64,000 nucleotides of DNA from Variovorax boronicumulans NBRC 103145 (GTDB taxonomy: Bacteria; Pseudomonadota; Gammaproteobacteria; Burkholderiales; Burkholderiaceae_C), in assembly GCF_001591345.1 (NCBI RefSeq), contig NZ_BCUS01000006.1:1-64000 (forward strand), read 5' to 3'. Below, one piece after another: positions 51,049 through 61,783 of the stretch (position 1 is the stretch's first letter; the number at the start of each line of letters is the position of its first letter). Position numbers and translations under genes: made by a program. The notes under the pieces are model-generated. The model ran no database searches. It had not been told where the DNA came from and saw nothing but the letters and a program-made list of their open reading frames with translations.

Positions 51049-52287
51049 ATGAGCACCAAGCCCGCAGCACTCGACGGCATCAAGGTCCTCGATCTGTCCC
51101 GCGTGCTCGCGGGCCCGTGGTGCACGCAGATCCTCGCGGACCTGGGCGCCGATGTCGTCAAGATCGAACGCCCCGGCGTCGGCGACGACACGCGCACCTG
51201 GGGTCCGCCCTTCGTGAAGGACGCGAACGGCCACGACACCGACCAGGCCAGCTACTTCACGTCCTGCAACCGCAACAAGCGTTCGGTCACCATCGACATG
51301 GCCACGCCCGAAGGGCAGGCGCTGCTGCAGCAGATGGCGGCGCAGGCCGACATCGTGGTCGAGAACTTCAAGACCGGCGGCCTCAAGCAGTACGGCCTCG
51401 ATCAGGAAAGCCTGCGCGCGGCCAACCCGCGCCTCATCTACTGCAGCGTGACCGGCTTCGGCCACGACGGCCCCTACGCCGAGCGCGCGGGCTACGACCT
51501 GATGATCCAGGCCATGACCGGCATGATGAGCATCACCGGCCGCCCCGATGGCGAGCCCGGCGGCGGCCCGCTGCGTGTGGGTGTGGCACTCACCGACCTG
51601 TTCACCGGCGTGTACGCCAGCACCGCCATCCTCGCGGCGCTGCAGGTGCGCGACCGCACCGGCGAAGGCCAGCACATCGACATGGCGCTGCTCGACGTGG
51701 GCATGGCCATCCTCGCCAACCAGGCGAGCGCTTTTCTCAACACCGGCAAGGCGCCGGGCCGCCAGGGCAACACGCACCCGAGCCTCGCGCCTTATCAAGA
51801 CTTTCCGACGCAGGACGGTTCGATGCTGCTGGCCATCGGCAACAACGGCCAGTTCGCGCGCTTCTGCGAAGCCGCCGGCCACGCCGAATGGGCCGCCGAC
51901 GAACGCTTTGCGACCAACACACTGCGCGTGAAACACCGCGGCGTGCTGATCCCGATGATGGAAGAGCTCACGCGCACCCGCACCACCGCCGACTGGGTCG
52001 CGCTGCTCGAAGACAAGGCCGTGCCCTGCGGCCCCATCAACGACATCGCGCAGGCCTTCGACGACGCGCAGGTCCAGGCGCGCGGCCTGGCCGTCACGCT
52101 GCCGCGCGATGCCGGCGACGGCATCGCCAGCATCACCGGCGTGGCGAGCCCGCTGCGCCTCACGGCCACGCCGCCGGTGCTGCGCCGCGCACCGCCCGCG
52201 CTCGGACAGCACACGCAGGAGGTGCTGGCCGAGATGGGCGTCGACGCCTCGCGCTTCGAGGCATTGCGCGCCGCCGGGGTGGTCTGA
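51049..52287 (+). CDS. CaiB/BaiF family CoA-transferase, probable glutarate CoA-transferase
   Basis: A 412-residue family III CoA-transferase. It opens IKVLDLSRVLAGPWCTQILA and has the catalytic Asp region ERAGYDLMIQAMTG near 145-158. The RVGVALTDLFTG segment and the C-terminal PVLRRAPPALGQHTQEVL are normal family features. Directly following gcdH, it most likely activates glutarate by transferring CoA from succinyl-CoA or another donor. The exact acid pair is inferred from context. Confidence 0.9.
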   Translation: MSTKPAALDGIKVLDLSRVLAGPWCTQILADLGADVVKIERPGVGDDTRTWGPPFVKDANGHDTDQASYFTSCNRNKRSVTIDMATPEGQALLQQMAAQADIVVENFKTGGLKQYGLDQESLRAANPRLIYCSVTGFGHDGPYAERAGYDLMIQAMTGMMSITGRPDGEPGGGPLRVGVALTDLFTGVYASTAILAALQVRDRTGEGQHIDMALLDVGMAILANQASAFLNTGKAPGRQGNTHPSLAPYQDFPTQDGSMLLAIGNNGQFARFCEAAGHAEWAADERFATNTLRVKHRGVLIPMMEELTRTRTTADWVALLEDKAVPCGPINDIAQAFDDAQVQARGLAVTLPRDAGDGIASITGVASPLRLTATPPVLRRAPPALGQHTQEVLAEMGVDASRFEALRAAGVV

Positions 52288-52300
52288 CACACTGGCGGGC

Positions 52301-52759
52301 ATGACGCGCCCGCCTGCTTCGTCTCCTGTTGCTTCCGCTGCCGATGCGGCCCCGTTCGCGGTGCTGCGCATCGACCATGTCGTGCTGCGCGTGCGCGACG
52401 CCGCGCGGTCCATGGCCTTCTACTGCGACGTGCTCGGCTGCACGTTAGAGAAGCGCCGCGACGACCTCGGCCTCGTGCACCTGCGCGCCGGCAGCAGCCT
52501 CATCGACCTCGTCACGCACGACGGCAAGCTCGGCAGCCAGGGCGGCGCGTTGGCCGGGCGCGAAGGCCGCAATGTCGATCACCTCTGCCTGCGCATCGAG
52601 CCTTTCGACGAAGCGGCGATCCGCGCGCGCATGGCGCGGCACGGTGTGCCGGTGCACGGCGAGGTGCAGAACAACTTCGGGGCCGAGGGCAACGGGCCTT
52701 CGATCTATCTCGAAGATCCCGATGGCAATGGCGTAGAGCTGAAGGGCCCTGCGGCCTAA
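52301..52759 (+). CDS. VOC family (glyoxalase-like) protein
   Basis: A 152-residue single VOC domain: IDHVVLRVRDAARSMAFYCD (first metal His at HVV), the LIDLVTH segment, VDHLCLRIEPFDEAAIRAR and YLEDPDGNGVELKG (metal Glu). It could be a lactoylglutathione lyase-like or fosfomycin-type metalloenzyme; substrate unknown. The start is 13 bp after the CoA-transferase stop, so it belongs to the same transcript. Its last codons overlap the convergent CopD-like gene by 4 bp. Confidence 0.88.
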   Translation: MTRPPASSPVASAADAAPFAVLRIDHVVLRVRDAARSMAFYCDVLGCTLEKRRDDLGLVHLRAGSSLIDLVTHDGKLGSQGGALAGREGRNVDHLCLRIEPFDEAAIRARMARHGVPVHGEVQNNFGAEGNGPSIYLEDPDGNGVELKGPAA

Positions 52760-53214
52760 GCGCCGCGCCCCATCACCGCCACCGCGAACACCACCACGCC
52801 CAGCGCGAGGTTCAGCGTCACCAGCTGGCGCACGGTATTGAGCCGCGCGGCCGCCACGGGCCAGGCGTTGTCGTCCACCGCGCGGCGCAGCGCGCGGAAC
52901 ACCGAGGCGCGGATGTAGACATAGACCGCTGCCATCACGAGCGCGATGCCCATCATGGCCTCGACGCGCCAGTGCACGGCGCGAAAGCCGCCGGTCGCGA
53001 GGATCATCGCGAAGCCGCTCACGAACAGCAGCGTGACCGACGCGTCCACCCCGATGAAGAAACGCCGCAGCGTCGCGGCCATCATGCGCAGGCGCAGCGG
53101 CGGCTCCAGCGTGGCGACGGCGGCAGGGCGCACCGCGAAGTGCATGACGGCCATGCCGCCGACCCAGAAGGCGGCGCACAGCAGGTGGACGAAGAGGGGA
53201 GCGAGGTAGGACAT
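52756..53214 (-). CDS. CopD-like/DUF membrane protein
   Basis: A 152-residue integral membrane protein with four predicted helices (for example PLFVHLLCAAFWVGGMAVMH and VTLNLALGVVVFAVAVMG). The first helix His/Trp and the AAFWVGGMAVMHF stretch resemble CopD or related heme/copper-associated four-helix membrane proteins. Small size supports a DUF2269/CopD-type assignment, but the role is unproven. It lies between convergent VOC and a LysR gene, on the LysR strand. Confidence 0.75.
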   Translation of the reverse strand: MSYLAPLFVHLLCAAFWVGGMAVMHFAVRPAAVATLEPPLRLRMMAATLRRFFIGVDASVTLLFVSGFAMILATGGFRAVHWRVEAMMGIALVMAAVYVYIRASVFRALRRAVDDNAWPVAAARLNTVRQLVTLNLALGVVVFAVAVMGRGA

Positions 53215-53270
53215 GGGCTCCGATCAGAACACCGAACCGGCCGCGCACGCAACGCAAGCCCCCATGGCCT

Positions 53271-54248
53271 TCAACCTGTCGCGCCGCGCCCGCGCGTGTT
53301 CGCGCGGGGCTTGCTGGTGCCCGTGCCCGCGATCGAATCGGCATAGCGCTTCATGTCCGCCACCACCTGCCGCAGCAGCGTCGCCGCGGCCGGCGGCAGC
53401 AGGCGGCCGTGGCGCGACACGATGTGCGAGCGCCCCTGCGACAGCAGCGGGTTCTTCATCGGCAGCTCGACCAGCGAGGGGTGGTCGGCGTTGGGCGTGA
53501 GCGAGATGCGCGTGCCCAGCGTGTAGCCCAGGCCCGCCGACACGAAGTGGCCCAGCGCGCTGAACGAGGTGGTGGTCAGCAGCGCGGGCAGCCGCACGCC
53601 CTCGCTGATCTCGGCCGCCTCGATGTGCTGGCGCACGCCGAAGTTGCGGTGCAGCGTGGCGCCGGGGTAGGGCAGCAGGTCGGCCAGCTTGAGCGGGCGA
53701 TCGAGCTGCGCGAGCGGGTGCGAGCCCAGCACCATGGCCTGGATCGGCTGCGCGTGCGACTGGTGCGAGGTGAGCCGCTCGTCCTTCGGCGGCTGGAACA
53801 GCATGCCGATGTGGGCACGTTCCTCGATCACGCGGCGCACGATCTCGTCGGTGCTGGCTACATCGAGGTTCACCGTGATCTTCGGGTGGCTGGCCATGAA
53901 GATGCGCAGGCTGTGCCGCATGAGCCAGTCGACATAGCCTTCGCCGGCCACGATGTCGATGTGGCCGCTCTCGATCTTGCGGATGCTGTCCATCTGCGCC
54001 AGCAGGTGCTGCTTCTGCCCCTGCTGTCTGCGCACGTAGCCGGCCAGCAGCTGGCCCGCGTCGGTGGGCACCACGCCGCGTCCGTGGCGCTCCAGCAGCG
54101 GCAGGCCGCACTCGGTCTCCAGGATGCCGATGGCGCGGCTCACGGCCGACGGGTCCATGTCGAGCACGTCGGCCGCGCCGCGCACCGAGCCGCTGTCGAG
54201 CACCTGCATGAAGTAGCGCACCCGGCGGGTGTCGAGCTTGTCGTCCAT
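53271..54248 (-). CDS. LysR family regulator divergent from the DUF3100 gene
   Basis: A 325-residue LysR protein with HTH at about 7-63 (VRYFMQVLDSGSVRGAADVL, then DMDPSAVSRAIGILE), followed by the substrate-binding lobes. The ATG at 54248 has CGGAG nine bases upstream and is preferred to an upstream ATG at 54272. It diverges from the DUF3100-M20 pair across about 120 bp and probably regulates them. The C-terminal tail is Arg-rich. Confidence 0.9.
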   Translation of the reverse strand: MDDKLDTRRVRYFMQVLDSGSVRGAADVLDMDPSAVSRAIGILETECGLPLLERHGRGVVPTDAGQLLAGYVRRQQGQKQHLLAQMDSIRKIESGHIDIVAGEGYVDWLMRHSLRIFMASHPKITVNLDVASTDEIVRRVIEERAHIGMLFQPPKDERLTSHQSHAQPIQAMVLGSHPLAQLDRPLKLADLLPYPGATLHRNFGVRQHIEAAEISEGVRLPALLTTTSFSALGHFVSAGLGYTLGTRISLTPNADHPSLVELPMKNPLLSQGRSHIVSRHGRLLPPAAATLLRQVVADMKRYADSIAGTGTSKPRANTRGRGATG

Positions 54249-54371
54249 GGCAGTCGTCTCCGAGTGTTGCATTCAATGCAACGAATATCCTTATTTGCGG
54301 TCATTGATGCAAGAGGCTCGCCGCCCGAAACTCGCCGGCACCCCTCGAAAACGCCCCATCCCGCCTCACCC

Positions 54372-55721
54372 ATGACCTCCGCCGCCTCCACGATTGCAGC
54401 CGTCGCGCCGTCCACCGCCGCCGGCAAACTCAAGCTCCTCGTCGTCACCCTGGTCCTCGTGGCCGTGGCCGAACTCATCGGCCCGACGCAGTTCAGCGTC
54501 GGCCCCGGCAAGGTGGTGCTGCTGCCGATGCTGTGGGCGCTGCTCATGGCCGCCGCCTGGGGCATCGCGCACCGGCGCGTGCCGGGCGTGGTGCGCGTGG
54601 CCACGGCGCAGCAGTCGCTGGCCGGCGGCCTGCTCAACGCGGGCCTGCTGCTGTTCGTGGTGAAGCTGGGCCTCACGGTCGGCGCCGCGCTGCCGCAGGT
54701 GAAGCAGGCCGGCTGGGCGCTGCTGTTCCAGGAGTTCGGCCATGCGCTGGGCACCCTGGCGCTGGGCCTGCCGCTGGCGCTGCTGCTGGGCATCAAGCGC
54801 GAGGCCGTGGGCGCCACCTTCTCGGTGGGCCGCGAGGGCAACCTCGTGATCATCGGAGAGAAGTACGGCATGGCCTCGCCCGAAGGTCGCGGCGTGCTGG
54901 CCGAGTACATCACCGGCACCGTGCTGGGCGCGCTGTTCATCGCGGTGCTGGCGGGCTTCATCGCCAGCCTGCACATCTTCGACCCGCGCTCGCTGGCCAT
55001 GGGCGCCGGCGTGGGCTCGGGCAGCCTGATGGCGGCGGCGCTGGGCGCCATCGCCGCGCAGAGCCCGCCCGAGATGCTGCCGCAGCTCACGGCGATTGCC
55101 GCCGCCTCGAACCTGCTGACCACCGTGGCCGGCTTCTACTTCACGCTGTTCCTGTCGCTGCCGCTGTGCTCGTGGCTCTACGGCAAGCTGGAGCCGGTGC
55201 TGGGCCGCTTCTCGAAGCATGGCGCCCAACAGGGCGCTGCCGTGGACGCGGGCGCGAACGTCTCGAGCGCCGACGTGGCCCACGCCGCGCCGACGTCGCT
55301 GCGCGACACGCTGCTGGCCTGGCTGGTGGTGGGCGGTGGCGTGCTCATCGGCAATGCCGTGACCTACAAGGTGCCGGTGCTGGTGTCGCTCGAAGGCGTG
55401 CTCGCCGTGGTGGCGATTGCCGGCGCCGTCGAAGCCATCAAGCGCTTCGCGCCGCGCCTGCCGATGGTGCTGGTGCTCTCGGTGGTGGCCACCGTGGTCG
55501 GCATCCCGGGCCTGTTCCCCTTCTCCGACGCGCTGATCGCGATCACCGCCAAGCTCAACTTCCTGGCCTTCACCACGCCGGTGCTGGCGCTGGCCGGCTT
55601 CTCGGTCGCGAAAGACCTGCCCGTGTTCCGCCGCCTCGGCTGGCGCATCGTGGTGGTGTCGCTCACCGCGACGGCCGGCACCTTCCTCGGCGCCACGTTC
55701 ATCGCCGAGTTCTTCCACTGA
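54372..55721 (+). CDS. DUF3100 family membrane protein, putative transporter
   Basis: A 449-residue polytopic protein with about ten to twelve helices in two halves, separated by a cytoplasmic loop near 285-320. The AGAGSG-type stretch MGAGVGSGSLMAAALGAIAA and helix VFRRLGWRIVVVSLTATAGT are seen near the middle and end. It matches DUF3100, an uncharacterised family resembling secondary transporters. The next gene is an M20 amidohydrolase 25 bp downstream, which suggests uptake of an N-acyl amino acid or small peptide. Function inferred only. Confidence 0.78.
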   Translation: MTSAASTIAAVAPSTAAGKLKLLVVTLVLVAVAELIGPTQFSVGPGKVVLLPMLWALLMAAAWGIAHRRVPGVVRVATAQQSLAGGLLNAGLLLFVVKLGLTVGAALPQVKQAGWALLFQEFGHALGTLALGLPLALLLGIKREAVGATFSVGREGNLVIIGEKYGMASPEGRGVLAEYITGTVLGALFIAVLAGFIASLHIFDPRSLAMGAGVGSGSLMAAALGAIAAQSPPEMLPQLTAIAAASNLLTTVAGFYFTLFLSLPLCSWLYGKLEPVLGRFSKHGAQQGAAVDAGANVSSADVAHAAPTSLRDTLLAWLVVGGGVLIGNAVTYKVPVLVSLEGVLAVVAIAGAVEAIKRFAPRLPMVLVLSVVATVVGIPGLFPFSDALIAITAKLNFLAFTTPVLALAGFSVAKDLPVFRRLGWRIVVVSLTATAGTFLGATFIAEFFH

Positions 55722-55746
55722 TTCCATCCCACGAGAGATTCACGCC

Positions 55747-56916
55747 ATGTACCGCGACCCCGAGATTGCCGAAGACACCCGCGCCCGCATGCTCAGCTGG
55801 CGCCGCGACATCCACGCCAACCCCGAGACCGCCTTCGAGGAACACCGCACCGCCAACGTGGTGGCCAACGCGCTGATGCTCATGGGCCTGCCCGTGCACC
55901 GCGGCCTGGCCGGCACCGGCGTGGTCGGCACGCTGAAGAACGGCGACGGCCCCAGCATCGCGCTGCGCGCCGACCTCGATGCGCTCAACATGCAGGAGCT
56001 CGGCACGCAGGCGCATGCCTCCAAATGCGTCGGCAAGATGCACGCCTGCGGCCACGACGGCCACACGGCGATGCTGCTGGGCGCGGCCGAGCACCTGTCG
56101 CGCCACAAGCCGTTCCAGGGCACGGTGCACTTCGTGTTCCAGCCCGCCGAGGAAAACGAAGGCGGCGGCCGCGTGATGGTGGAAGAGGGCCTGTTCGAGC
56201 AGTTCCCGGCCGACGCCGTCTACGGCATGCACAACTTTCCGAGCCTGCCGCGCGGGCGCTTCGCGATCCGCAAGGGCACCATGACGGCCTTTCTCGACAC
56301 CTTCGAGATCGTCATCACCGGCAAGGGCGCCCACGGCGCCATGCCCGAGACCGGCATCGACTCGGTCGTGATCTCGGCCCAGCTCATCAACGCGCTGCAG
56401 ACCATCGTGAGCCGGCGCACCGGCGCCACCGACGCGGCCGTGGTCAGCGTCACGCAGATCCACGGCGGCGACACCTGGAACGTCATTCCCGAGACCGTGG
56501 TGCTGCGCGGCACCGTGCGCACGCTCGACGCCGCCATCCAGGACAAGACCCAGGCGGCGATGCAGCAGATCTGCGACGGCGTGGCCGCCACGCACGGCGC
56601 CAAGGTGGCGCTGGAGTACCGACGCGGCTACCCCGGCGTGGTCAACACGCCGGCCGAGACCGACGCGGCCATCGCGGCGGCGGCCAGCCTGGTCGACATC
56701 GAGCAGGTGCACACCGACATTCCGCCCGCCATGGGCTCGGAAGACTTCGCCTTCATGCTGCAAAAGCGCCCCGGCGCCTACATCGGCATCGGCGCGGGCG
56801 AGGGCCCGAACGACCCGAACGTGCACAACCCGTACTACGACTTCAACGACAACATCCTGCCGCTCGGTGCGGCCTACTGGGTGGCGCTGGTCAAACAGCA
56901 GCTTCCGGCCGCATGA
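55747..56916 (+). CDS. M20 family amidohydrolase (aminoacylase/hippurate hydrolase-like)
   Basis: A 389-residue di-metal peptidase family M20D enzyme. Metal ligands are visible: [12 protein letters not shown] (Cys101 and His103, with D104), [12 protein letters not shown] (Glu135/Glu136) and a C-terminal [10 protein letters not shown], followed by the GAYIGIGAG segment. Such enzymes hydrolyse N-acyl amino acids, hippurate or indole-3-acetyl-amino acids. It forms a pair with the DUF3100 gene. Its stop is 7 bp before the sdaA ATG. Confidence 0.9.
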   Translation: MYRDPEIAEDTRARMLSWRRDIHANPETAFEEHRTANVVANALMLMGLPVHRGLAGTGVVGTLKNGDGPSIALRADLDALNMQELGTQAHASKCVGKMHACGHDGHTAMLLGAAEHLSRHKPFQGTVHFVFQPAEENEGGGRVMVEEGLFEQFPADAVYGMHNFPSLPRGRFAIRKGTMTAFLDTFEIVITGKGAHGAMPETGIDSVVISAQLINALQTIVSRRTGATDAAVVSVTQIHGGDTWNVIPETVVLRGTVRTLDAAIQDKTQAAMQQICDGVAATHGAKVALEYRRGYPGVVNTPAETDAAIAAAASLVDIEQVHTDIPPAMGSEDFAFMLQKRPGAYIGIGAGEGPNDPNVHNPYYDFNDNILPLGAAYWVALVKQQLPAA

Positions 56917-56923
56917 TGCGCTG

Positions 56924-58306
<1,383 letters not shown>

Positions 58307-58362
58307 GCCCGCTGCGTCAGAATGGCCGGCTCCCTGTCCTGAACACAGAAAGCCGAGGCCCC

Positions 58363-59193
58363 ATGACCCGCACCGTCGCCGACAAGCGCGCCGCCTTCCG
58401 CGCCCTCCACGAACAAGGCTGCTTCGTCATTCCGAACCCCTGGGACACGGGCAGCGCGCGCTATCTCGAAGGCCTGGGCTACCAGGCGCTGGCCACCACC
58501 AGCTCGGGCTTCGCGTGGTCGCAAGGCCATGCCGACGGCGCCCTGTCGCGCGACCAGATCCTCGCGCACCTGCGTGAACTCGTGGCCGCCACCGACCTGC
58601 CGGTGAACGCCGACTTCGAGAACGGCTTCGCCGCCGACGCGCAGGGCGTGGCCGAGAGCGTGCGCCTCGCGGTCGAGACCGGCGTGGCGGGCCTGTCGAT
58701 CGAGGATTCGACGGGCAACCCCGACGATCCGCTGTTCCCCATCGAGGTTGCGGTCGAGCGCCTGCGCGCCGCGCGCCGGGCCATCGACGCGGCGGGCGGC
58801 GACACGCTGCTCGTGGGCCGCGCCGAGAACTTCTTTGCCAACCGCCCCGACCTGGACGACACCATCGCACGCCTGCGTGCGTACGCCGAAGCCGGCGCCG
58901 ACTGCCTCTACGCGCCCGGCATCAAGACGCGCGAGCAGATCGCGGCCGTGGTGGCTGCCGTCGCGCCCAAGCCGGTCAACCTGCTGGTCGGCGCGACCAG
59001 CGATCTCACGATGGCGGACATCGCCGCGCTCGGCGTGCGCCGCGTGAGCGTGGGCGGCGGCATGGCGCGCGCGGCCTGGGGCGGCTTCATCCGCGCCGCA
59101 CGCACGCTTGCCGAAGAGGGCCGCTTCGACGGCTTTGCCGATGCCACGCCAGGCACCGAGCTGAACGCCTTCTTCCGTCCGTTCGCCGATTAG
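58363..59193 (+). CDS. Isocitrate lyase/PEP mutase family protein
   Basis: A 276-residue TIM-barrel protein of the ICL/PEPM superfamily. The Mg motif VNADFENGFA (Asp/Glu ligands) is at about 85-94, and SIEDSTGNPDDP and LLVGRAENFFANRPD are typical of methylisocitrate lyase or phosphonate-type oxaloacetate lyases. The KKCGH gating loop of true isocitrate lyases is absent; the length suits a small 2-methylisocitrate-lyase-like or oxaloacetate-decarboxylase-like enzyme. Substrate not decided. The start ATG has GCCGAGGC upstream; 56 bp after sdaA. Confidence 0.87.
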   Translation: MTRTVADKRAAFRALHEQGCFVIPNPWDTGSARYLEGLGYQALATTSSGFAWSQGHADGALSRDQILAHLRELVAATDLPVNADFENGFAADAQGVAESVRLAVETGVAGLSIEDSTGNPDDPLFPIEVAVERLRAARRAIDAAGGDTLLVGRAENFFANRPDLDDTIARLRAYAEAGADCLYAPGIKTREQIAAVVAAVAPKPVNLLVGATSDLTMADIAALGVRRVSVGGGMARAAWGGFIRAARTLAEEGRFDGFADATPGTELNAFFRPFAD

Positions 59194-59204
59194 TTTTCAG
59201 TACC

Positions 59205-59789
59205 GTGGATGCGCTGCTCGCCGAGATCCGCGCCTGCCGTGCGTGCGAGGCGCACCTGCCGCTCGGGCCGCGCCCGATCGTGCAGGCCAGTGCGAGCGCG
59301 CGGCTGCTGATCGTCGGCCAGGCGCCCAGCCTCACGGTGCACCAGACTGGCGTGCCGTGGAACGACAAGAGCGGCGACCAGCTGCGCCGCTGGCTCGGCA
59401 TCGACCGCGACGTGTTCTACGACGCGACGCGCATCGCGATCGCGCCGATGGGCTATTGCTACCCGGGCCGCGGCACCAGCGGCGACCTGCCGCCGCGCAA
59501 GGAGTGCGCGCCGCTGTGGCACGACCGCCTGCTGGCACAGATGCCGCACATCGCGCTGACCTTTCTCATCGGCCAGTACGCGCAGCGCCACTTCCTCGGC
59601 AAGACCGCGCGCGGCGGCGTGACGGAAACCGTCGAGGCCTTCGCCGACTACGCACCGCGCTTCGTCCCGCTGCCGCATCCGTCGCCGCGCAACACCGCGT
59701 GGTTCCAGCACCACCCGTGGTTCGAGCGCGACGTGTTGCCGGTGCTGCGCGAGCGCGTGCAGCAGGCGCTCAGCGCGCCTTCTTTTTAG
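59205..59789 (+). CDS. Uracil-DNA glycosylase family protein
   Basis: A 194-residue single-domain protein. GQAPSLTVHQTGVPWNDKSG is the A motif region, and PHPSPRN near 155 is the family H-x-S-x-R-type motif; several Cys near the N-terminus (CRACE, and the YCYPG) may bind a [4Fe-4S] cluster, as in family 4/5-like UDGs. Start codon is GTG (59205). It repairs uracil in DNA in typed members, although the exact subfamily is not set. The 3' end overlaps the convergent unknown gene by 20 bp. Confidence 0.87.
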   Translation: MDALLAEIRACRACEAHLPLGPRPIVQASASARLLIVGQAPSLTVHQTGVPWNDKSGDQLRRWLGIDRDVFYDATRIAIAPMGYCYPGRGTSGDLPPRKECAPLWHDRLLAQMPHIALTFLIGQYAQRHFLGKTARGGVTETVEAFADYAPRFVPLPHPSPRNTAWFQHHPWFERDVLPVLRERVQQALSAPSF

Positions 59790-61434
59790 GGGTCGACGGC
59801 CGCCTCGGCGGCTTCGCTTCGAGCACCAGCTCGGCCGGCAGCGCATCGTTCCACGACTCGGTGAAGTAGGCGCGGTCGCTCGGCACCAGCTGCGGCAGCA
59901 CCTCGCGCAGCTGGGCCAGCGAGTGCTCGGCCGCCTTCAGGTCGCCCGCATGCGCTGCGTACCACGCGTGCTCGAACAGCAGGCTGCCCTGCTGCAGTCC
60001 GGGGTAGCGGCGTCGCCCGGCCTGGTGGTCGGCCAGCCGCGCCTGCGCCACGTCGACCCAGCGTGCGGGCCAGTTCGCGGTGTCGAAGGCGTCGGCGAGC
60101 GGGCCCGCGAGCTTGGAGACCGCACCCGGGTCGAGCGGCTTCTGCGCGCGGAACTGCGCGAGCGTGGGTTGCGTGTCGGGCCGGCAGTGGCCGCGCGCGA
60201 TGCGCATCAGGTAGATCGCGTTCCATGCCGAGCGGCCCTGGCCGTCGGTGTGGCCGCACAGCCATTCGCTGAAGGCGATCCATTGCACCGCGCGGCGCGT
60301 GGTGTCGGCCCGGTGGCCGTCGTGCGCGAGCGCCGGCAGGTCGCCCAGGCCCACGCGGTCGAACAGCCACGCGGCCATGCCCATGTTGGCCGCCACGTGC
60401 TGCGCGGCGTCGAAGGAGTGCGACTCGAAGGCCGCGGCCAGCGCCTCGCCGAAGCGCTGCAGCGACTCTTCGGCGAGCGCGGCGGCGGCCGGGCGGTCGT
60501 CGGCGGCCAGCGCGAGGGCGCGCGAGCGGCAGGCCAGCGCCCACAGGTTGCACCACTCGAAGCGCACGTCGGGGTGGTGGCGCAGCACCAGCGCACGCGC
60601 CGGGTCTTGCGCCATGCCGCCCAGCAGCGACTGCGCCAGCGGCAGGTCGCGCGCCGTGTAGGCGCACCAGGCCGAGACGATGCACTCCATCGCGCCCAGG
60701 TAGTCGTTGCCCGCCACGTGGTGCGCAAGCCGCTGCTTCTTGAGCGCCTGCAGCCGGCGGCGCGCCTGTTCGTTGTCGCCGAGCCGGCGCCACAGCATGG
60801 CCTCGTTGAGCGTGACCAGCGCGCGCTGGAAGTCGCTGGCGGCCAGCGTGCCGGCCAGGCGGATGGCTTCGAGCGCGCTGCCGCCGGCTCCGCCCGCCAC
60901 CGGCGACATCAGCCGGCCCTGCCGCGCGGCCTGCTGCGAGGCGACCAGCTGTTTCCAGAAGGCGGCGTCCTGCAGGTGCACGGCGTCGGGCGGCGTGATC
61001 GCGCCGGCGGCCTGCGCCTTGCGGGCGCGCAGGCCGAGGAACGACGCCACCTCGGCGGCGGTGGCCGGGCGGTTGTCCACGAGCAGGCGCAGGCGCTTGG
61101 CTTGCGCGGCCGGCAGCCAGAACGGACCCTGGCTGCGCCGCTCGGCGTTGAGAAAGCGCGGCTCGCGCTGCAGGTCTTCGCCCCAGCCGACCTCCAGGCT
61201 CCAGGCCTTGAAGTCGCGGAACGCACGGCTCACGACCATGCGCAGCGTGCTGGCGTCGGACACCTCGCCGCGCAGGTCGGCCAGCCGCACGACACCGCTG
61301 CCGCCGCCGTGGGCATGGGCGTGCTGCATGCGCACCAGCAGCCACAGCGACTGGAAGGCCGCGCGCCGTCCGTCGACGGACTGCGGCGAGGTGAGTTCGA
61401 TGGAAAGAAGGGCAGGGGAGGCGGTGGAGGGCAC
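59770..61434 (-). CDS. Large uncharacterised protein, TPR-like
   Basis: A 554-residue protein I do not recognise. The N-terminal 60 residues contain SLWLLVRMQHAHAHGGGSGV and RMVVSRAFRDFKAWSLEVGWG, and resemble a winged-helix input region. About 170-540 is almost all helical with repeated Ala/Leu-Arg pairs every 30-40 residues (ALVTLNEAMLWRRLGDNEQA, LPLAQSLLGGMAQDPARALV, KAAEHSLAQLREVLPQLVP), consistent with a superhelical TPR/SEL1-type scaffold. A Lys/Pro-rich tail follows. No catalytic motif seen. Alone between convergent and divergent neighbours. Confidence 0.7.
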   Translation of the reverse strand: MPSTASPALLSIELTSPQSVDGRRAAFQSLWLLVRMQHAHAHGGGSGVVRLADLRGEVSDASTLRMVVSRAFRDFKAWSLEVGWGEDLQREPRFLNAERRSQGPFWLPAAQAKRLRLLVDNRPATAAEVASFLGLRARKAQAAGAITPPDAVHLQDAAFWKQLVASQQAARQGRLMSPVAGGAGGSALEAIRLAGTLAASDFQRALVTLNEAMLWRRLGDNEQARRRLQALKKQRLAHHVAGNDYLGAMECIVSAWCAYTARDLPLAQSLLGGMAQDPARALVLRHHPDVRFEWCNLWALACRSRALALAADDRPAAAALAEESLQRFGEALAAAFESHSFDAAQHVAANMGMAAWLFDRVGLGDLPALAHDGHRADTTRRAVQWIAFSEWLCGHTDGQGRSAWNAIYLMRIARGHCRPDTQPTLAQFRAQKPLDPGAVSKLAGPLADAFDTANWPARWVDVAQARLADHQAGRRRYPGLQQGSLLFEHAWYAAHAGDLKAAEHSLAQLREVLPQLVPSDRAYFTESWNDALPAELVLEAKPPRRPSTPKKKAR

Positions 61435-61498
61435 GCCCCGGATTGAACCTCAAATTGCCCGCGGCTTCCCGAAGAAACCGCAGGCGAGGTCCAGCGGG

Positions 61499-61693
61499 TC
61501 AGTAGCGGCTGCGGTCGACCAGCTCGGGCACTTCGCTGCGGCCGATGCCCAGGTCGCGCAGGTCGTGGTCGCTCATGCCGGCCAGCAGCAGCACGTCGTC
61601 GCGGGCGCGGCGGCGTGTCACGGCGCGGCGGCGCCAGTTGTGCAGGGCGTGCAGCAGGCGTTGATGAAAAGACGGTGGCTTCGGCGCGGTCAC
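61499..61693 (-). CDS. DUF1127 domain protein
   Basis: A 64-residue small basic protein. The C-terminal motif LLAGMSDHDLRDLGIGRSEV is the DUF1127 hallmark. Such proteins are often RNA- or phosphate-metabolism-linked small regulators in proteobacteria. An SD-like CAGGAGCC precedes the ATG, and the gene diverges from a LysR gene. Confidence 0.9.
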   Translation of the reverse strand: MTAPKPPSFHQRLLHALHNWRRRAVTRRRARDDVLLLAGMSDHDLRDLGIGRSEVPELVDRSRY

Positions 61694-61783
61694 GGTGGGC
61701 TCCTGGTAGGGGAGCGCTCATCTTCCGGCGGCGCGTGCTATTGTGGAAGTTGAGATTTCTGACACCTTCAATCAGCATTCCTG

